Shown here: one piece after another, positions 16,681 through 24,728 of the stretch | Position numbering within the stretch: position 1 is the stretch's first letter | Layout: each line of letters starts with the position of its first letter | Position numbers and translations under genes: made by a program | Source of the DNA: K189A clade bacterium | Lineage (GTDB): Bacteria; Pseudomonadota; Gammaproteobacteria; Pseudomonadales; Azotimanducaceae | Length of the DNA: 35,500 nt | Direction of reading: 5' to 3' | NCBI GenBank assembly: GCA_902528515.1 | Contig: CABZTD010000019.1 | Location: forward strand, 1-35,500 | Notes under the pieces: model-generated | Seen by the model: the letters and a program-made list of their open reading frames with translations, nothing else | Database searches by the model: none | Told to the model about the DNA's origin: nothing

Positions 16681-18111
16681 CTAAACGCCCACCCCGCCGC
16701 GCAGTGCTGTCGCCAGACCCGGATATCGCGGCTGATCAATATTGATTTGATTCGCAACGCAGCCTCGCAAATGCGCCGCTAAGCCTGCGGCATCAAGCGC
16801 AATGCTGCCGTCTCGCAGTCCATGAACCAACTGCCAGCGCAGCTTGAGTAAATCTTCTTCCTGGGTCTCCAGCAGCGCCTTTATACCGCTTCGTTCATGG
16901 TGCGCTGCCGCCTCTCCAAGCGCCAGTTCTCGCTGAACAATATCTAGCGAATTTCCCGCAACTCTAGCCAAAAACTGGGTTCGACCAGAAGTCTCTGTCA
17001 TTATCTGTTGACGTAAAAAGTCGATCACACTCGTGAGCAGTTCATCTGATCGCGGCATATCCACAAGCCCTGTGCTCACCTGAGGGCCCACCAGTGTCAG
17101 CGGCCCAGGAATCAGAAGATTGACGCAGTCGATCTGACACTCTGACGAGCGCCGGCCAATACCCGGACGTTCCACGCTCTGATCCGGGCCATTGCGATAG
17201 TGCTCGGCCATACCGAGACAGCCTACCGCCCACCAAAATGACCCAAAAACCTGCCAAAACTTAACGGCCTGCCTATCTACCGCTTGACCTGTAATGGATT
17301 CATATCCTGCAAAGAAGTCCTCGGACTCACCGAATCCACCCACGGGCAGGTGGGCGCGACCGAAACGCCAAGAGTGGGTGAGCATCCAGCCTAGGTCTCG
17401 CATTGGGTCGCCAATATGCGCTACTTCCCAATCCAGCACCGCGACGATACCGCTGTGATCCACCATGACATTGCCGTTGCGAAAATCGTTATGCACAAGG
17501 CTCGGGGTGTAGTTTGTGGGCAAATTGGCCAGCAGCCACTGAGCGGTAAAATCAATCATTGGCTGAGGCGTATCAAAGGTTTGATAACGCTCCCAGGTTT
17601 GGCGTACGTAGGCCTCGGGACTAAGGTGCTGTAACTGCTGGTCTAGCCCCGTGGTGGTGAGGTCGATACGGTGGATACAAGCAAGGGTTTCGCCAAAGAG
17701 CCGAGCAAGCTGAGGGCGGATCTCATCGAGCTCCGGAGCCCTGACGATGCGAGCACCGAGTGCCTCTCCATCAAGCCACTGCATAATAAAACCCGCGCCG
17801 ATACCGTCTTTCGGACCCAGCACATGGTGCACTTCTGGTTCTGGCACACCATGAGCTCGAGCCACCTGCATGAGTCTAGCCTCGACGGCCAGCCCAGGAT
17901 GCTGAGCTGTTATTTCGCCCTCTTCGCCTCCAGCGGCCCGCCGCATCGCCAACTGCCTGGCACCTGAGGGGGTATCGATGGTGATGCGGTAGGTTTCCTG
18001 GCTAGCGCCCCCAGAGAGTCGCTCAAGCTTTGCAAGGCCAGTGCAGTCGTCGATGACTTTGGGAAGCAGTTCACCAAGGCGCTGCTCCAAGTCTTGGTGC
18101 GATACGTTCAA
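16681..18111 (-). CDS. Phosphotransferase (APH/ACAD10-like) fused to a DUF6285-like helical domain
   Basis: The N-terminal ~330 residues form an aminoglycoside-phosphotransferase-like kinase: catalytic loop VHNDFRNGNVMVD (from 206) with Asp209 and Asn214, and metal-binding Asp227 in VLDWEVAHIGDP. Such proteins commonly neighbour acyl-CoA dehydrogenases and are thought to phosphorylate hydroxyacyl-CoA or related compounds. That is the known function of human ACAD10/11 with 4-hydroxyacyl-CoA; here it is only inference. Residues about 356-476 form an extra, mostly helical domain (ELLTSVIDFLRQQI, then FLARVAGNSLDIVQRELALG) that resembles the DUF6285 proteins often encoded as a separate gene after this kinase. 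The gene follows the acyl-CoA dehydrogenase gene by three bases. Confidence 0.88.
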   Translation of the reverse strand: MNVSHQDLEQRLGELLPKVIDDCTGLAKLERLSGGASQETYRITIDTPSGARQLAMRRAAGGEEGEITAQHPGLAVEARLMQVARAHGVPEPEVHHVLGPKDGIGAGFIMQWLDGEALGARIVRAPELDEIRPQLARLFGETLACIHRIDLTTTGLDQQLQHLSPEAYVRQTWERYQTFDTPQPMIDFTAQWLLANLPTNYTPSLVHNDFRNGNVMVDHSGIVAVLDWEVAHIGDPMRDLGWMLTHSWRFGRAHLPVGGFGESEDFFAGYESITGQAVDRQAVKFWQVFGSFWWAVGCLGMAEHYRNGPDQSVERPGIGRRSSECQIDCVNLLIPGPLTLVGPQVSTGLVDMPRSDELLTSVIDFLRQQIMTETSGRTQFLARVAGNSLDIVQRELALGEAAAHHERSGIKALLETQEEDLLKLRWQLVHGLRDGSIALDAAGLAAHLRGCVANQINIDQPRYPGLATALRGGVGV

Positions 18112-18114
18112 GGG

Positions 18115-19386
18115 CTAGTCCTCTCTGACGCCCTTTGGTGCGCGCTGACCCATAAAACCAAATAAGTACCCGGCAACTCGACGCATCTGTATTTCCTCGG
18201 CGCCCTCGGTAATGCGGTAGCGGCGATGGTGACGATAAATATGCTCGAAAGGCTTGTGGCGGCTGTAACCCAAACCACCGTGCACCTGCATAGCACGATC
18301 TGCCGCCTCGCAGCACAATCGATTGGCCCAGTAGTTACACATGGAGACCTTATCGGACACTGAAAAGGCGCCGTTGGTATCCATTTGCCAGGCGGTTTTG
18401 TGGATCAGCGCCCGCAGCATCTCACACTGAGTTTGCAATTCGACCAAGGGGAACTGGATGCCCTGGTTGGTGGCTAGGGGCTTCCCAAATGGGGCGCGCT
18501 CTTTCGCGTACTGGATGGATTCGTTGATACAAAACTGTGCAGCACCCAAGGAGGATGCTGCCTGGCGGATGCGATTCTCGTTGAAGAAATGTTGGACAAC
18601 TCCCAAACCCCTGCCTTCTCCGCCAAAGATAGATTCGTGTGGTACACGAACATCTTTCATGCTGATTCGACCGTGGTCGGTAGGCATATTGAAGGTCCAA
18701 AGCATTTCTTCGACTGTGAAACCCTCGGTGTCTGTGGGCGTAAGGAAAGCCGTTATGCCGTCTCCGTCGCCAGCTTTTCCGCTGGTACGAGCAAAAATCA
18801 AATCGTGCTTGGCCTTGTGTATACCGGTATTCCAGGTCTTGGCTCCGTTGATGATCCACTCGTCACCGTCACGAACCGCGGTTGTTTCCATATGGGTCGC
18901 GTCAGAACCGTGGTCTGGCTCAGTAATCCCAAACGCGAACCCTGCTCTGCCCTCGGCAAGATCATCGATCCATTCGGCTTTTTGTTCGTCGGTACCGTAC
19001 TCAATCATGAGCAGCAAACCTACATTATTACCGACGATGGAATGCTCATTTTGCAGGTCGTTGTGCAGCCCTAGCCCCAAGGTCGCGAAGTGCTCGCGAA
19101 TAATCGCCATACCAAGATTGGTGCCCTCCTGACCACCGTATTCCTTGGGCAGCGGATAACGATAGTGGCCCGCATCGTCGGCCAGGCGCTTGGCCTTCGC
19201 CAGCAGCGCTTCCCACTCTTCGTTAGGCAGACCACCTCGTTCCCAGTCGGTACGCGCGTCTTCCCTGCGGTGATCAAAAAACCGTATGTTGTCGTCTTGG
19301 TTCTCAAGGGGCTTGATCGTGTTTTCGATAAACAGATCTAGCTCGTTGAGATAATCCTGCAGTTCCTTGGGTATGTCGAAATTCAT
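18115..19386 (-). CDS. Acyl-CoA dehydrogenase
   Basis: This 423-residue flavoenzyme introduces an alpha,beta double bond in an acyl-CoA and passes electrons to ETF. Motifs include FGITEPDHGSDATHMETTA (FAD- and substrate-binding), IINGAKTWNTG, a C-terminal QVHGGLGYSRHKPFEHIYRH segment and RITEGAEEIQMRRVAG. Length and motifs fit the longer acyl-CoA dehydrogenases found beside ACAD10-type kinases. An AGGAGGA Shine-Dalgarno lies 4 bases before the ATG at 19386 (complement of 19391-19397), and it can pair with TCCTCCT just upstream (see the hairpin feature). The downstream kinase gene starts three bases after the stop, so both are likely translated from one transcript. The exact acyl chain cannot be inferred. 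Confidence 0.95.
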   Translation of the reverse strand: MNFDIPKELQDYLNELDLFIENTIKPLENQDDNIRFFDHRREDARTDWERGGLPNEEWEALLAKAKRLADDAGHYRYPLPKEYGGQEGTNLGMAIIREHFATLGLGLHNDLQNEHSIVGNNVGLLLMIEYGTDEQKAEWIDDLAEGRAGFAFGITEPDHGSDATHMETTAVRDGDEWIINGAKTWNTGIHKAKHDLIFARTSGKAGDGDGITAFLTPTDTEGFTVEEMLWTFNMPTDHGRISMKDVRVPHESIFGGEGRGLGVVQHFFNENRIRQAASSLGAAQFCINESIQYAKERAPFGKPLATNQGIQFPLVELQTQCEMLRALIHKTAWQMDTNGAFSVSDKVSMCNYWANRLCCEAADRAMQVHGGLGYSRHKPFEHIYRHHRRYRITEGAEEIQMRRVAGYLFGFMGQRAPKGVRED

Positions 19387-19390
19387 GCAG

Positions 19391-19417
19391 TCCTCCTAAA
19401 ATATTTTGGCAGGAGGA
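19391..19417 (-). promoter_or_regulatory. Hairpin that would sequester the acyl-CoA dehydrogenase ribosome binding site
   Basis: On the - strand transcript TCCTCCT (complement of 19411-19417) is a perfect partner for AGGAGGA (complement of 19391-19397), the Shine-Dalgarno of the gene starting at 19386. The arms are 7 bases, the loop 13 bases and AU-rich (AAAATATTTT). A stem that hides an SD is the simplest form of an RNA-based translation switch. The arrangement is visible in the sequence; regulation is inference, and chance self-complementarity around an SD is not rare. Confidence 0.45.
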
Positions 19418-19600
19418 TTTAGGCGCATTTTTTACCCCTGAAAAACTAGCCCCCCAGCCCACTGGAGACGTTACTTGGGGCGCTACGCGCATGCAACTTT
19501 TCGCACGGCTTTGGCTACTTGGATGATCAACCGATCAGCCCCAGGAATGTCAGATCATCAAGTTGGGAGCGGAAAATATTGCTACCCTTGACCAACTCTA

Positions 19601-19975
19601 TTGCTAACAAGTTGGCTGAGCTTGAAGTATTTGTGGATTGGATTTGGATGGTTTTTTTTTGCCCTAGGGCTTATGGGCATTGCCCTACCGCTGCTGCCAA
19701 CTACACCGTTTCTTTTGCTTGCAGCCGTATGCTTCAGCAAGGGTTCCGACAACATTTACCGCTGGCTAATTAATCACCCTACCCTCGGGCCACCCATCAT
19801 CAATTGGCGCGAAAAACGCGCAATCACCCGCCGCAGCAAAATCGTGGCGACGGTTTCGATGCTGGTTTTGCTTGTGATTACGCCGCTCGTGGGCGCGCCC
19901 TGGTGGGCCGCCGCAGTTCAGGCATCGGTGCTCACGGTGGTGGCCATTTTTTTGTGGCGACAATCCGAACCTTAG
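19601..19975 (+). CDS. DUF454 (YbaN) family inner-membrane protein
   Basis: The 124-residue protein matches DUF454 throughout: GWFFFALGLMGIALPLLPTT followed by PFLLLAAVCFSKGSDNIYRW, then LINHPTLGPPIINWREKRAI and two more hydrophobic helices (about 72-88 and 92-108). YbaN of E. coli is an inner-membrane protein of unknown role. The start is uncertain: the frame has a stop just upstream, leaving TTG 19601 or TTG 19622. A run of nine T (19652-19660) within the first helix is a potential slippage site, but the reading frame is intact. The gene is convergent with the Ddn-type gene five bases away. Confidence 0.85.
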   Translation: MLTSWLSLKYLWIGFGWFFFALGLMGIALPLLPTTPFLLLAAVCFSKGSDNIYRWLINHPTLGPPIINWREKRAITRRSKIVATVSMLVLLVITPLVGAPWWAAAVQASVLTVVAIFLWRQSEP

Positions 19976-19980
19976 TGCGC

Positions 19981-20412
19981 TCACTGGGAAACCGTACGTC
20001 GCAAACGTACGACCGGAATGAATCGGTCTGTCTTCTCTTGATAGTCGATATAGGGTGGCCATATCTTGGCCATCATCTCCCAAATAGAGTTCCGACCTTC
20101 CCCTTCAACGACTTCTGCGGTGGCGGTAAATTTATCCGCGGCCACCTGCACGCCAACCGTCCGAGTTGCCTCGAGGTTCAAATACCACGCAGGGTGATCG
20201 GCATGACCGCCCTTAGAAGCCACGATGATGTAGTCGTCTCCATCCTTGCCGTAAATCAGAGGCAACATTCTAGGTTCGCCACTGTGACGCCCGGTGGTAG
20301 TCAGCAGCAGTGTCGGCACGCCGCGCCAGATATGTCCGTCCTCGCCGTCAGTCGCGAGATAGCGCTTCATATGGTCTACCGCCCAATCTGGTAACGTTGT
20401 AGGTTGTGTCAT
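19981..20412 (-). CDS. Deazaflavin-dependent nitroreductase (Ddn)-fold protein, nitroreductase/quinone reductase family
   Basis: The 143-residue protein matches the Ddn/DUF385 family: RGVPTLLLTTTGRHSGEPRM is followed by LPLIYGKDGDDYIIVASKGG, then HPAWYLNLEA and V.V..DKFTATAEVVEG. The family was defined by mycobacterial Ddn, which uses coenzyme F420, but many proteobacterial members occur in genomes where F420 use is unsettled. The W..NL motif and the TGR.SG motif are typical of the split beta-barrel cofactor site. It is adjacent to a membrane protein gene on the same strand. Substrate and cofactor are uncertain. Confidence 0.88.
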   Translation of the reverse strand: MTQPTTLPDWAVDHMKRYLATDGEDGHIWRGVPTLLLTTTGRHSGEPRMLPLIYGKDGDDYIIVASKGGHADHPAWYLNLEATRTVGVQVAADKFTATAEVVEGEGRNSIWEMMAKIWPPYIDYQEKTDRFIPVVRLRRTVSQ

Positions 20413-20453
20413 CGCTCTCCCCTCGTTTTGTCACGCCACCTTGGGCACGCATC

Positions 20454-20891
20454 TCAGTCTGTCTGAAATGTTGGACGTGCGCGTAGAAGCGCCACCATGG
20501 GCACCGTGAAAATCAGGCCCGCAATAAGCGCTGAATTGACACCGCCACCTCGTGCGTTCACTAGGTTCCAGACAATCATGGCAATGACAACCTGAGCCGC
20601 ATAAACCCCTGCCCATGGCCACATCCAGGATTTCATATGGCGAAAACCATAAGCACCCAACCCGTAAATAAGCCAGTGAAGGGGTTCCGTCGCCTTAGCC
20701 CACCAGCCCGTTAGCGTGAAGCCAAACCAAATTTCATGATCTTCGGCGACCGGCTTGATAAACATATCGAAGGGCATGTAGATAAATGTCATGTAAAGGC
20801 AAAAGTAGAATATAAGACTCATCCACAGTGGACGGCGCCGGAAATCCTCCTGCACCAGGGCCATGAACCCGGCTTTTGACTCCTGCTCCAT
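20454..20891 (-). CDS. Conserved-looking multi-pass membrane protein of unknown function
   Basis: The 145-residue protein starts at ATG 20891 preceded by GGAG (within TAGGAGAGTTGATATGG). It has a short charged N-terminus followed by about four hydrophobic helices: near 23-42, 63-83 (interrupted by aromatic residues), 88-106 and 118-136. Aromatic-rich motifs such as WWAKATEPLHWLIYGLGAYG and MKSWMWPWAGVYAAQ stand out. I do not recognise a family; proteins of this sort occur beside short-chain dehydrogenases and acyl-CoA dehydrogenases in marine gammaproteobacteria, in my recollection. It lies between the Ddn-type gene and the D-2-hydroxyacid dehydrogenase gene on the same strand, with short spacers, consistent with one transcript. 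Confidence 0.7.
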   Translation of the reverse strand: MEQESKAGFMALVQEDFRRRPLWMSLIFYFCLYMTFIYMPFDMFIKPVAEDHEIWFGFTLTGWWAKATEPLHWLIYGLGAYGFRHMKSWMWPWAGVYAAQVVIAMIVWNLVNARGGGVNSALIAGLIFTVPMVALLRARPTFQTD

Positions 20892-20909
20892 ATCAACTCT
20901 CCTAACCCA

Positions 20910-21884
20910 CTAATTGACCTGATTCGGTAGCGGCCGATTTTCGACGAAGGCCAGAATATTCGCCAGGGCACATTCGCCCATGGCCGCGCGGGTCTGGATG
21001 GTGCCGCTACCCATATGCGGCAGCAACACAACATTCGGTAATTCCCTCAAGCCCGGCACGAGCCTGGGTTCCGCTTCGTATACATCGAGTCCCGCTCCGG
21101 CAATAACGCCCTGCTGCAGTGCCGCAACCAGCTCTGACTCATTCACCACATCGCCGCGTGCGGTGTTGATCAGAAAGGCAGTAGATTTCATTTTGCTCAA
21201 GGTAGCAGCATTGACCAGGTGTCGAGTCTCTGGCGTTGCCGGACAGTGAAGGCTAACAAAATCCGAGACCTCGAATAGTTCCTCCTGCGGACAGTACCTC
21301 GCTGGCATCCCCTGCAGAACCTGAGCGCTTTTCTCTGACCGAGAGCTGTAAAGAATGTTCATTCCAAGGCCATAATGCGCTTGTTTGGCAAAAGCCAGAC
21401 CAATGCGTCCCATGCCCAAAATACCCAGCGTTTTGCCTGTCACTTGGGTAGATAGCATGTGGGTCGGGTGCCATCCATCCCACTGTTCGCTGCGGACGAG
21501 CCGCTCGCCTTCACCGGTGCGCCGGGCGATGCTCAGCATCAACGTGAGCGCGATTTCCGCCGTGGCATCGGTAAGAACTCCTGGAGTATTGCTTACCGCG
21601 ATACCCACCCTCGAAGCTGCTTGCAGATCAATATGGTTAAAACCCACGCCAAAATTCGCTAACAGCTTAGTTTTCACGGTAGGCGCGGCAAGCAGCTCCT
21701 GACCGATAGAGTCCGTTACCGTTGGACACAGCACATCGGCCCAGGCAAGAGCCTCACCTATCGCTTCGTCGTTCATCGCTCGATTGCCTTCGTTGATCCG
21801 TAATTCAAAAGCGTCAGCCATTCGGCGCTCAACAGATTCTGGCCAGCGACGAGTCAGAGCAACTTTCAGCTTACCTTCGGTCAA
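20910..21884 (-). CDS. D-2-hydroxyacid dehydrogenase (glyoxylate/hydroxypyruvate reductase type)
   Basis: I place the start at the TTG at 21884 because GGGAG lies seven bases before it and the product then begins TEGKLKVALTRRWP, as these enzymes usually do; an ATG at 21923 would add 13 polar residues. The 324-residue protein has the nucleotide-binding motif GILGMGRIG and the three catalytic positions of the family: Arg in NTARGDVV, Glu in YEAEPRLVPGL, and His in LPHMGSGT. It reduces a 2-oxoacid with NAD(P)H, probably glyoxylate or hydroxypyruvate. The gene is divergent from mmsA with a short intergenic region. Confidence 0.9.
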   Translation of the reverse strand: MTEGKLKVALTRRWPESVERRMADAFELRINEGNRAMNDEAIGEALAWADVLCPTVTDSIGQELLAAPTVKTKLLANFGVGFNHIDLQAASRVGIAVSNTPGVLTDATAEIALTLMLSIARRTGEGERLVRSEQWDGWHPTHMLSTQVTGKTLGILGMGRIGLAFAKQAHYGLGMNILYSSRSEKSAQVLQGMPARYCPQEELFEVSDFVSLHCPATPETRHLVNAATLSKMKSTAFLINTARGDVVNESELVAALQQGVIAGAGLDVYEAEPRLVPGLRELPNVVLLPHMGSGTIQTRAAMGECALANILAFVENRPLPNQVN

Positions 21885-21989
21885 GAGTCGGCTCCCATTG
21901 GATCGTTTTTCGTCAAGATTCATTTATGCAGCGTGGAAGCATAAACTGGTTACAGAGCTTTTTTAAAACGGCGGGAGGACTAAAGAGCT

Positions 21990-23489
21990 GTGAGCAAATC
22001 ATATCATCACTTTATCAACGGTCAGGTAGTTGAAGGCAAGTCCGGTCGCCATAGTGATTTATTCAACCCAAGTCTCGGAGAGGTGAGCGGCAATGTTGCC
22101 CTGGCGACTGTTGAAGAGTTGAACAGTGCTGTCGACGCGGCTAAGGCTGCCCTACCGGAATGGTCCGGCATGAACCCTCAACGCAGGGCCCGTGTGCTCT
22201 TCAATTTCAAGAACTTAGTTGAGGCCAATGCTAGCGAACTGGCTCTGATCCTTTCTGAGGAACATGGCAAGGTGCTGGCAGACAGCCACGGCGATATTCA
22301 ACGGGGCCTCGACGTTATCGAGTTTGCCTGCGGTATCCCGCACTTGGTCAAGGGTGAGTACACCCAAGGTGCAGGCCCGGGCATTGACGTTTACAGCATG
22401 CGACAGCCAATCGGCGTTGCTGCAGGAATCACACCGTTTAACTTCCCCGCCATGATCCCTATGTGGATGTTTGGGGTCGCCATCGCAACCGGCTGCACCT
22501 TCATACTGAAACCATCGGAAAAAGACCCCGGCGTTCCGCTGCGTCTTGCGGAACTGATGATGGAGGCAGGCGCTCCACCCGGTGTCCTCAACGTCGTCAA
22601 TGGTGACAAGGAAGCTGTGGATGCCATCATCAATCATGAAGACATACGCGCGGTCAGTTTTGTCGGCTCCTCTGATATTGCACACTATGTCTATCAGGGC
22701 TGCGCGGCTCAGGGTAAACGCGTTCAGGCCATGGGTGGCGCCAAAAATCACGGCATCATTTTGCCCGACGCAGATATGGCGCAAGCAGTTCAGGACATCA
22801 CGGGAGCGGCCTATGGCTCGGCAGGAGAACGTTGTATGGCGCTGTCGACCGTAATTGCCGTAGGCGATCATACCGGTGACCGCTTTATCGAGGCTATGAG
22901 CGACGAGCTCGATAAGCTGAATGTAGGCATTTCGACTGATCCAAACGCCGATTACGGGCCTGTTGTTACCGCCGCTCACAAACAACGAATCAAAGACTAT
23001 ATCCAAATGGGTGTGGACGAGGGTGCTGAGCTTGTCGTAGACGGACGAGGATTCATACTGCAGGGCTATGAAAACGGTTTTTATATCGGACCTACCCTTT
23101 TCGATCGGGTCAAACCAACCATGCGCAGCTATCAGGACGAAATTTTTGGTCCCGTACTTCAGGTGCTGCGAGAGGACACGTTTGAGAGCGCTCTAGAGCT
23201 GCCCTCAAAACACCAGTATGGCAACGGTGTGGCTATCTTTACCCGCAGTGGCGGTGCCGCACGGGAATTTGCTCAGCGGGTGAACGTGGGCATGGTCGGT
23301 ATTAATGTACCCATTCCTGTTCCCGTGGCGTATCACAGTTTTGGTGGGTGGAAGCGCTCGGCCTTCGGAGACGCCAACCAACACGGCATGGAGGGCGTCC
23401 GCTTCTACACCCAGACCAAGACCGTTACACAACGCTGGCCGGACGGTGAGACCCAAGGTGCAGCCTTTAACATTCCTGTGATGGAGTAG
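21990..23489 (+). CDS. mmsA: CoA-acylating methylmalonate-semialdehyde dehydrogenase
   Basis: The 499-residue enzyme starts at a GTG; GGGAGG is about 11 bases upstream. It has the ALDH catalytic cysteine Cys282 in GSAGERCMALS. In place of the ELGGK motif of hydrolytic ALDHs it has MGGAKNHGIILPDAD, the MmsA hallmark: the general-base glutamate is Asn here, which favours CoA attack over hydrolysis. It converts methylmalonate or malonate semialdehyde with CoA and NAD+ to propionyl- or acetyl-CoA, in valine catabolism or inositol and beta-alanine pathways. The neighbouring genes (SDR, acyl-CoA dehydrogenases, CoA-transferase) suggest valine or a similar route, but the other valine genes are not in the window. 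Confidence 0.95.
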   Translation: MSKSYHHFINGQVVEGKSGRHSDLFNPSLGEVSGNVALATVEELNSAVDAAKAALPEWSGMNPQRRARVLFNFKNLVEANASELALILSEEHGKVLADSHGDIQRGLDVIEFACGIPHLVKGEYTQGAGPGIDVYSMRQPIGVAAGITPFNFPAMIPMWMFGVAIATGCTFILKPSEKDPGVPLRLAELMMEAGAPPGVLNVVNGDKEAVDAIINHEDIRAVSFVGSSDIAHYVYQGCAAQGKRVQAMGGAKNHGIILPDADMAQAVQDITGAAYGSAGERCMALSTVIAVGDHTGDRFIEAMSDELDKLNVGISTDPNADYGPVVTAAHKQRIKDYIQMGVDEGAELVVDGRGFILQGYENGFYIGPTLFDRVKPTMRSYQDEIFGPVLQVLREDTFESALELPSKHQYGNGVAIFTRSGGAAREFAQRVNVGMVGINVPIPVPVAYHSFGGWKRSAFGDANQHGMEGVRFYTQTKTVTQRWPDGETQGAAFNIPVME

Positions 23490-23532
23490 AACTATGGCTT
23501 GCAATAATAGTATACGCAGACAAAGCGCTTCT

Positions 23533-24204
23533 TCAGGACAGGCCGCTGACAGGAACCAATGCGCCGTGCACAGCCCTTGCGGCATCGCTACCTAGAAAAC
23601 AAATCACCTGACCTAGATCCTGGGGATCCACCCAATCTGCAGGGTCAACATCGGGCATATCCGCCCGATTCCTGGGCGTATCAATTACCGTCGGGAGTAC
23701 CGCATTTACATTGATTCCTGAATCCTTAACCTCTTCGCTTAAAGATTCGGTGAGGCGCATCACTACGGATTTAGAAGCCAAGTAAGCCCCCATATTAGGA
23801 GCGCCGCGCATCGCGCCAAGCGCACCTACATTGATCACGCTGCCTCTCCCTCTCGACAGCAAACGTGGCATCGCCTCGTTCAACACGCGCCTCAAGGTCG
23901 TCACGTTGATGGTGAACATGGCATCCCACATCGCGTCATCAGTCTCATGGACTGCTGGGCCCATGGCAAATCCGCCGGCGATATTGGCAAGCACATCGAA
24001 GTCGCCGATCTGCTCAAAGCACTGTTTTAGACCGGTTGGATCGGTGAGATCTACTCGAATGAGGCTGCCCACCAGATCCAGCGCATCGGGCACTACATCG
24101 ATCAAGACCACGTCTGCGCCATGCGATTGAGCAATCTGCGCTACTCCCTGACCCAACACGCCAGCTCCGCCGGTGATCACAATTCGTTTGCCTGCAAGCG
24201 ACAT
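23533..24204 (-). CDS. SDR family oxidoreductase lacking the catalytic serine
   Basis: The 223-residue protein has the SDR cofactor motif TGGAGVLG (11-18), Tyr141 and Lys145 in GAYLASK, and Asn100. The position 13 residues before the tyrosine, where the catalytic Ser sits in classical SDRs (Ser159/Tyr172 in the SDR at 15827), is Ala128 (VINVGALGAM). Some related SDRs have the same VNVGA pattern, so this may be a natural subfamily rather than a damaged gene. The gene is convergent with mmsA 43 bases away and divergent from the small membrane protein gene. Function is unknown; oxidation of the mmsA substrate precursor is only a guess. Confidence 0.88.
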   Translation of the reverse strand: MSLAGKRIVITGGAGVLGQGVAQIAQSHGADVVLIDVVPDALDLVGSLIRVDLTDPTGLKQCFEQIGDFDVLANIAGGFAMGPAVHETDDAMWDAMFTINVTTLRRVLNEAMPRLLSRGRGSVINVGALGAMRGAPNMGAYLASKSVVMRLTESLSEEVKDSGINVNAVLPTVIDTPRNRADMPDVDPADWVDPQDLGQVICFLGSDAARAVHGALVPVSGLS

Positions 24205-24343
24205 TTCCTACCTCGTAATTATTGTCCTCGTCGAATAATACGGGTGGTCGGCCTTGAACCCAATCACCGAAAATTTCGAAAGTTGATCCCGCCCCCCTGG
24301 CGGAGCTAGGATCTCGTGAAGCGACACCAGCTGGGATGCACAG

Positions 24344-24724
24344 ATGATTTACCGAATTATCGCGGGATTTATTGGCGCACTGATAGCGGCGACGGCTGCT
24401 GGTTGGTTGCTGGATCCAGAGACTGCAGCTAGCAGTCTCGGTATGTCCTACATGGATGGGATTGGGCGTAGCACTCTGGTCGGAGATATGAGCGCTTTTT
24501 TTGTCTTCTTGGTTATCATGTGTATTGCGGGAGCGGTTACCCGAGTTGGGTACTACCTAGGGAGCGCCGGTCTGCTGTTGCTGCTAGCCGCAGTTTTTCG
24601 CACCACTGCTTGGGCATTGCATGGCGCTGAGTTCGCGACCACCTTTATCGTCTTTGAGATCGTTATGGCTGGGTTGTTGCTTTTTTGCGCGGCAAAAATT
24701 GGTCAGCGCGACGATATCGTATAG
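24344..24724 (+). CDS. Small four-helix membrane protein, DUF4345-like
   Basis: This 126-residue protein starts at ATG 24344. It has four hydrophobic helices: about 3-22, 48-67, 70-88 and 97-116. Features such as GWLLDPETAASSLGM after the first helix and GDMSAFFVFLVIM are like DUF4345-type or similar small membrane proteins, but I hold this only as a resemblance. It is convergent with the ferredoxin gene, four bases apart, and lies downstream of a 139-base divergent spacer shared with the SDR gene. No function can be assigned. Confidence 0.7.
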   Translation: MIYRIIAGFIGALIAATAAGWLLDPETAASSLGMSYMDGIGRSTLVGDMSAFFVFLVIMCIAGAVTRVGYYLGSAGLLLLLAAVFRTTAWALHGAEFATTFIVFEIVMAGLLLFCAAKIGQRDDIV

Positions 24725-24728
24725 CGCC

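Noticed and set aside
19519-19773. 84-residue + strand frame overlapping the start of the DUF454 gene
   Set aside because: It passes through the nine-T run in another frame and shows no DUF454 similarity; the conserved protein is in the 19601 frame.
22215-23006. A 263-residue open frame on the - strand opposite mmsA
   Set aside because: It is antisense to the confirmed mmsA gene and lacks protein-like motifs.
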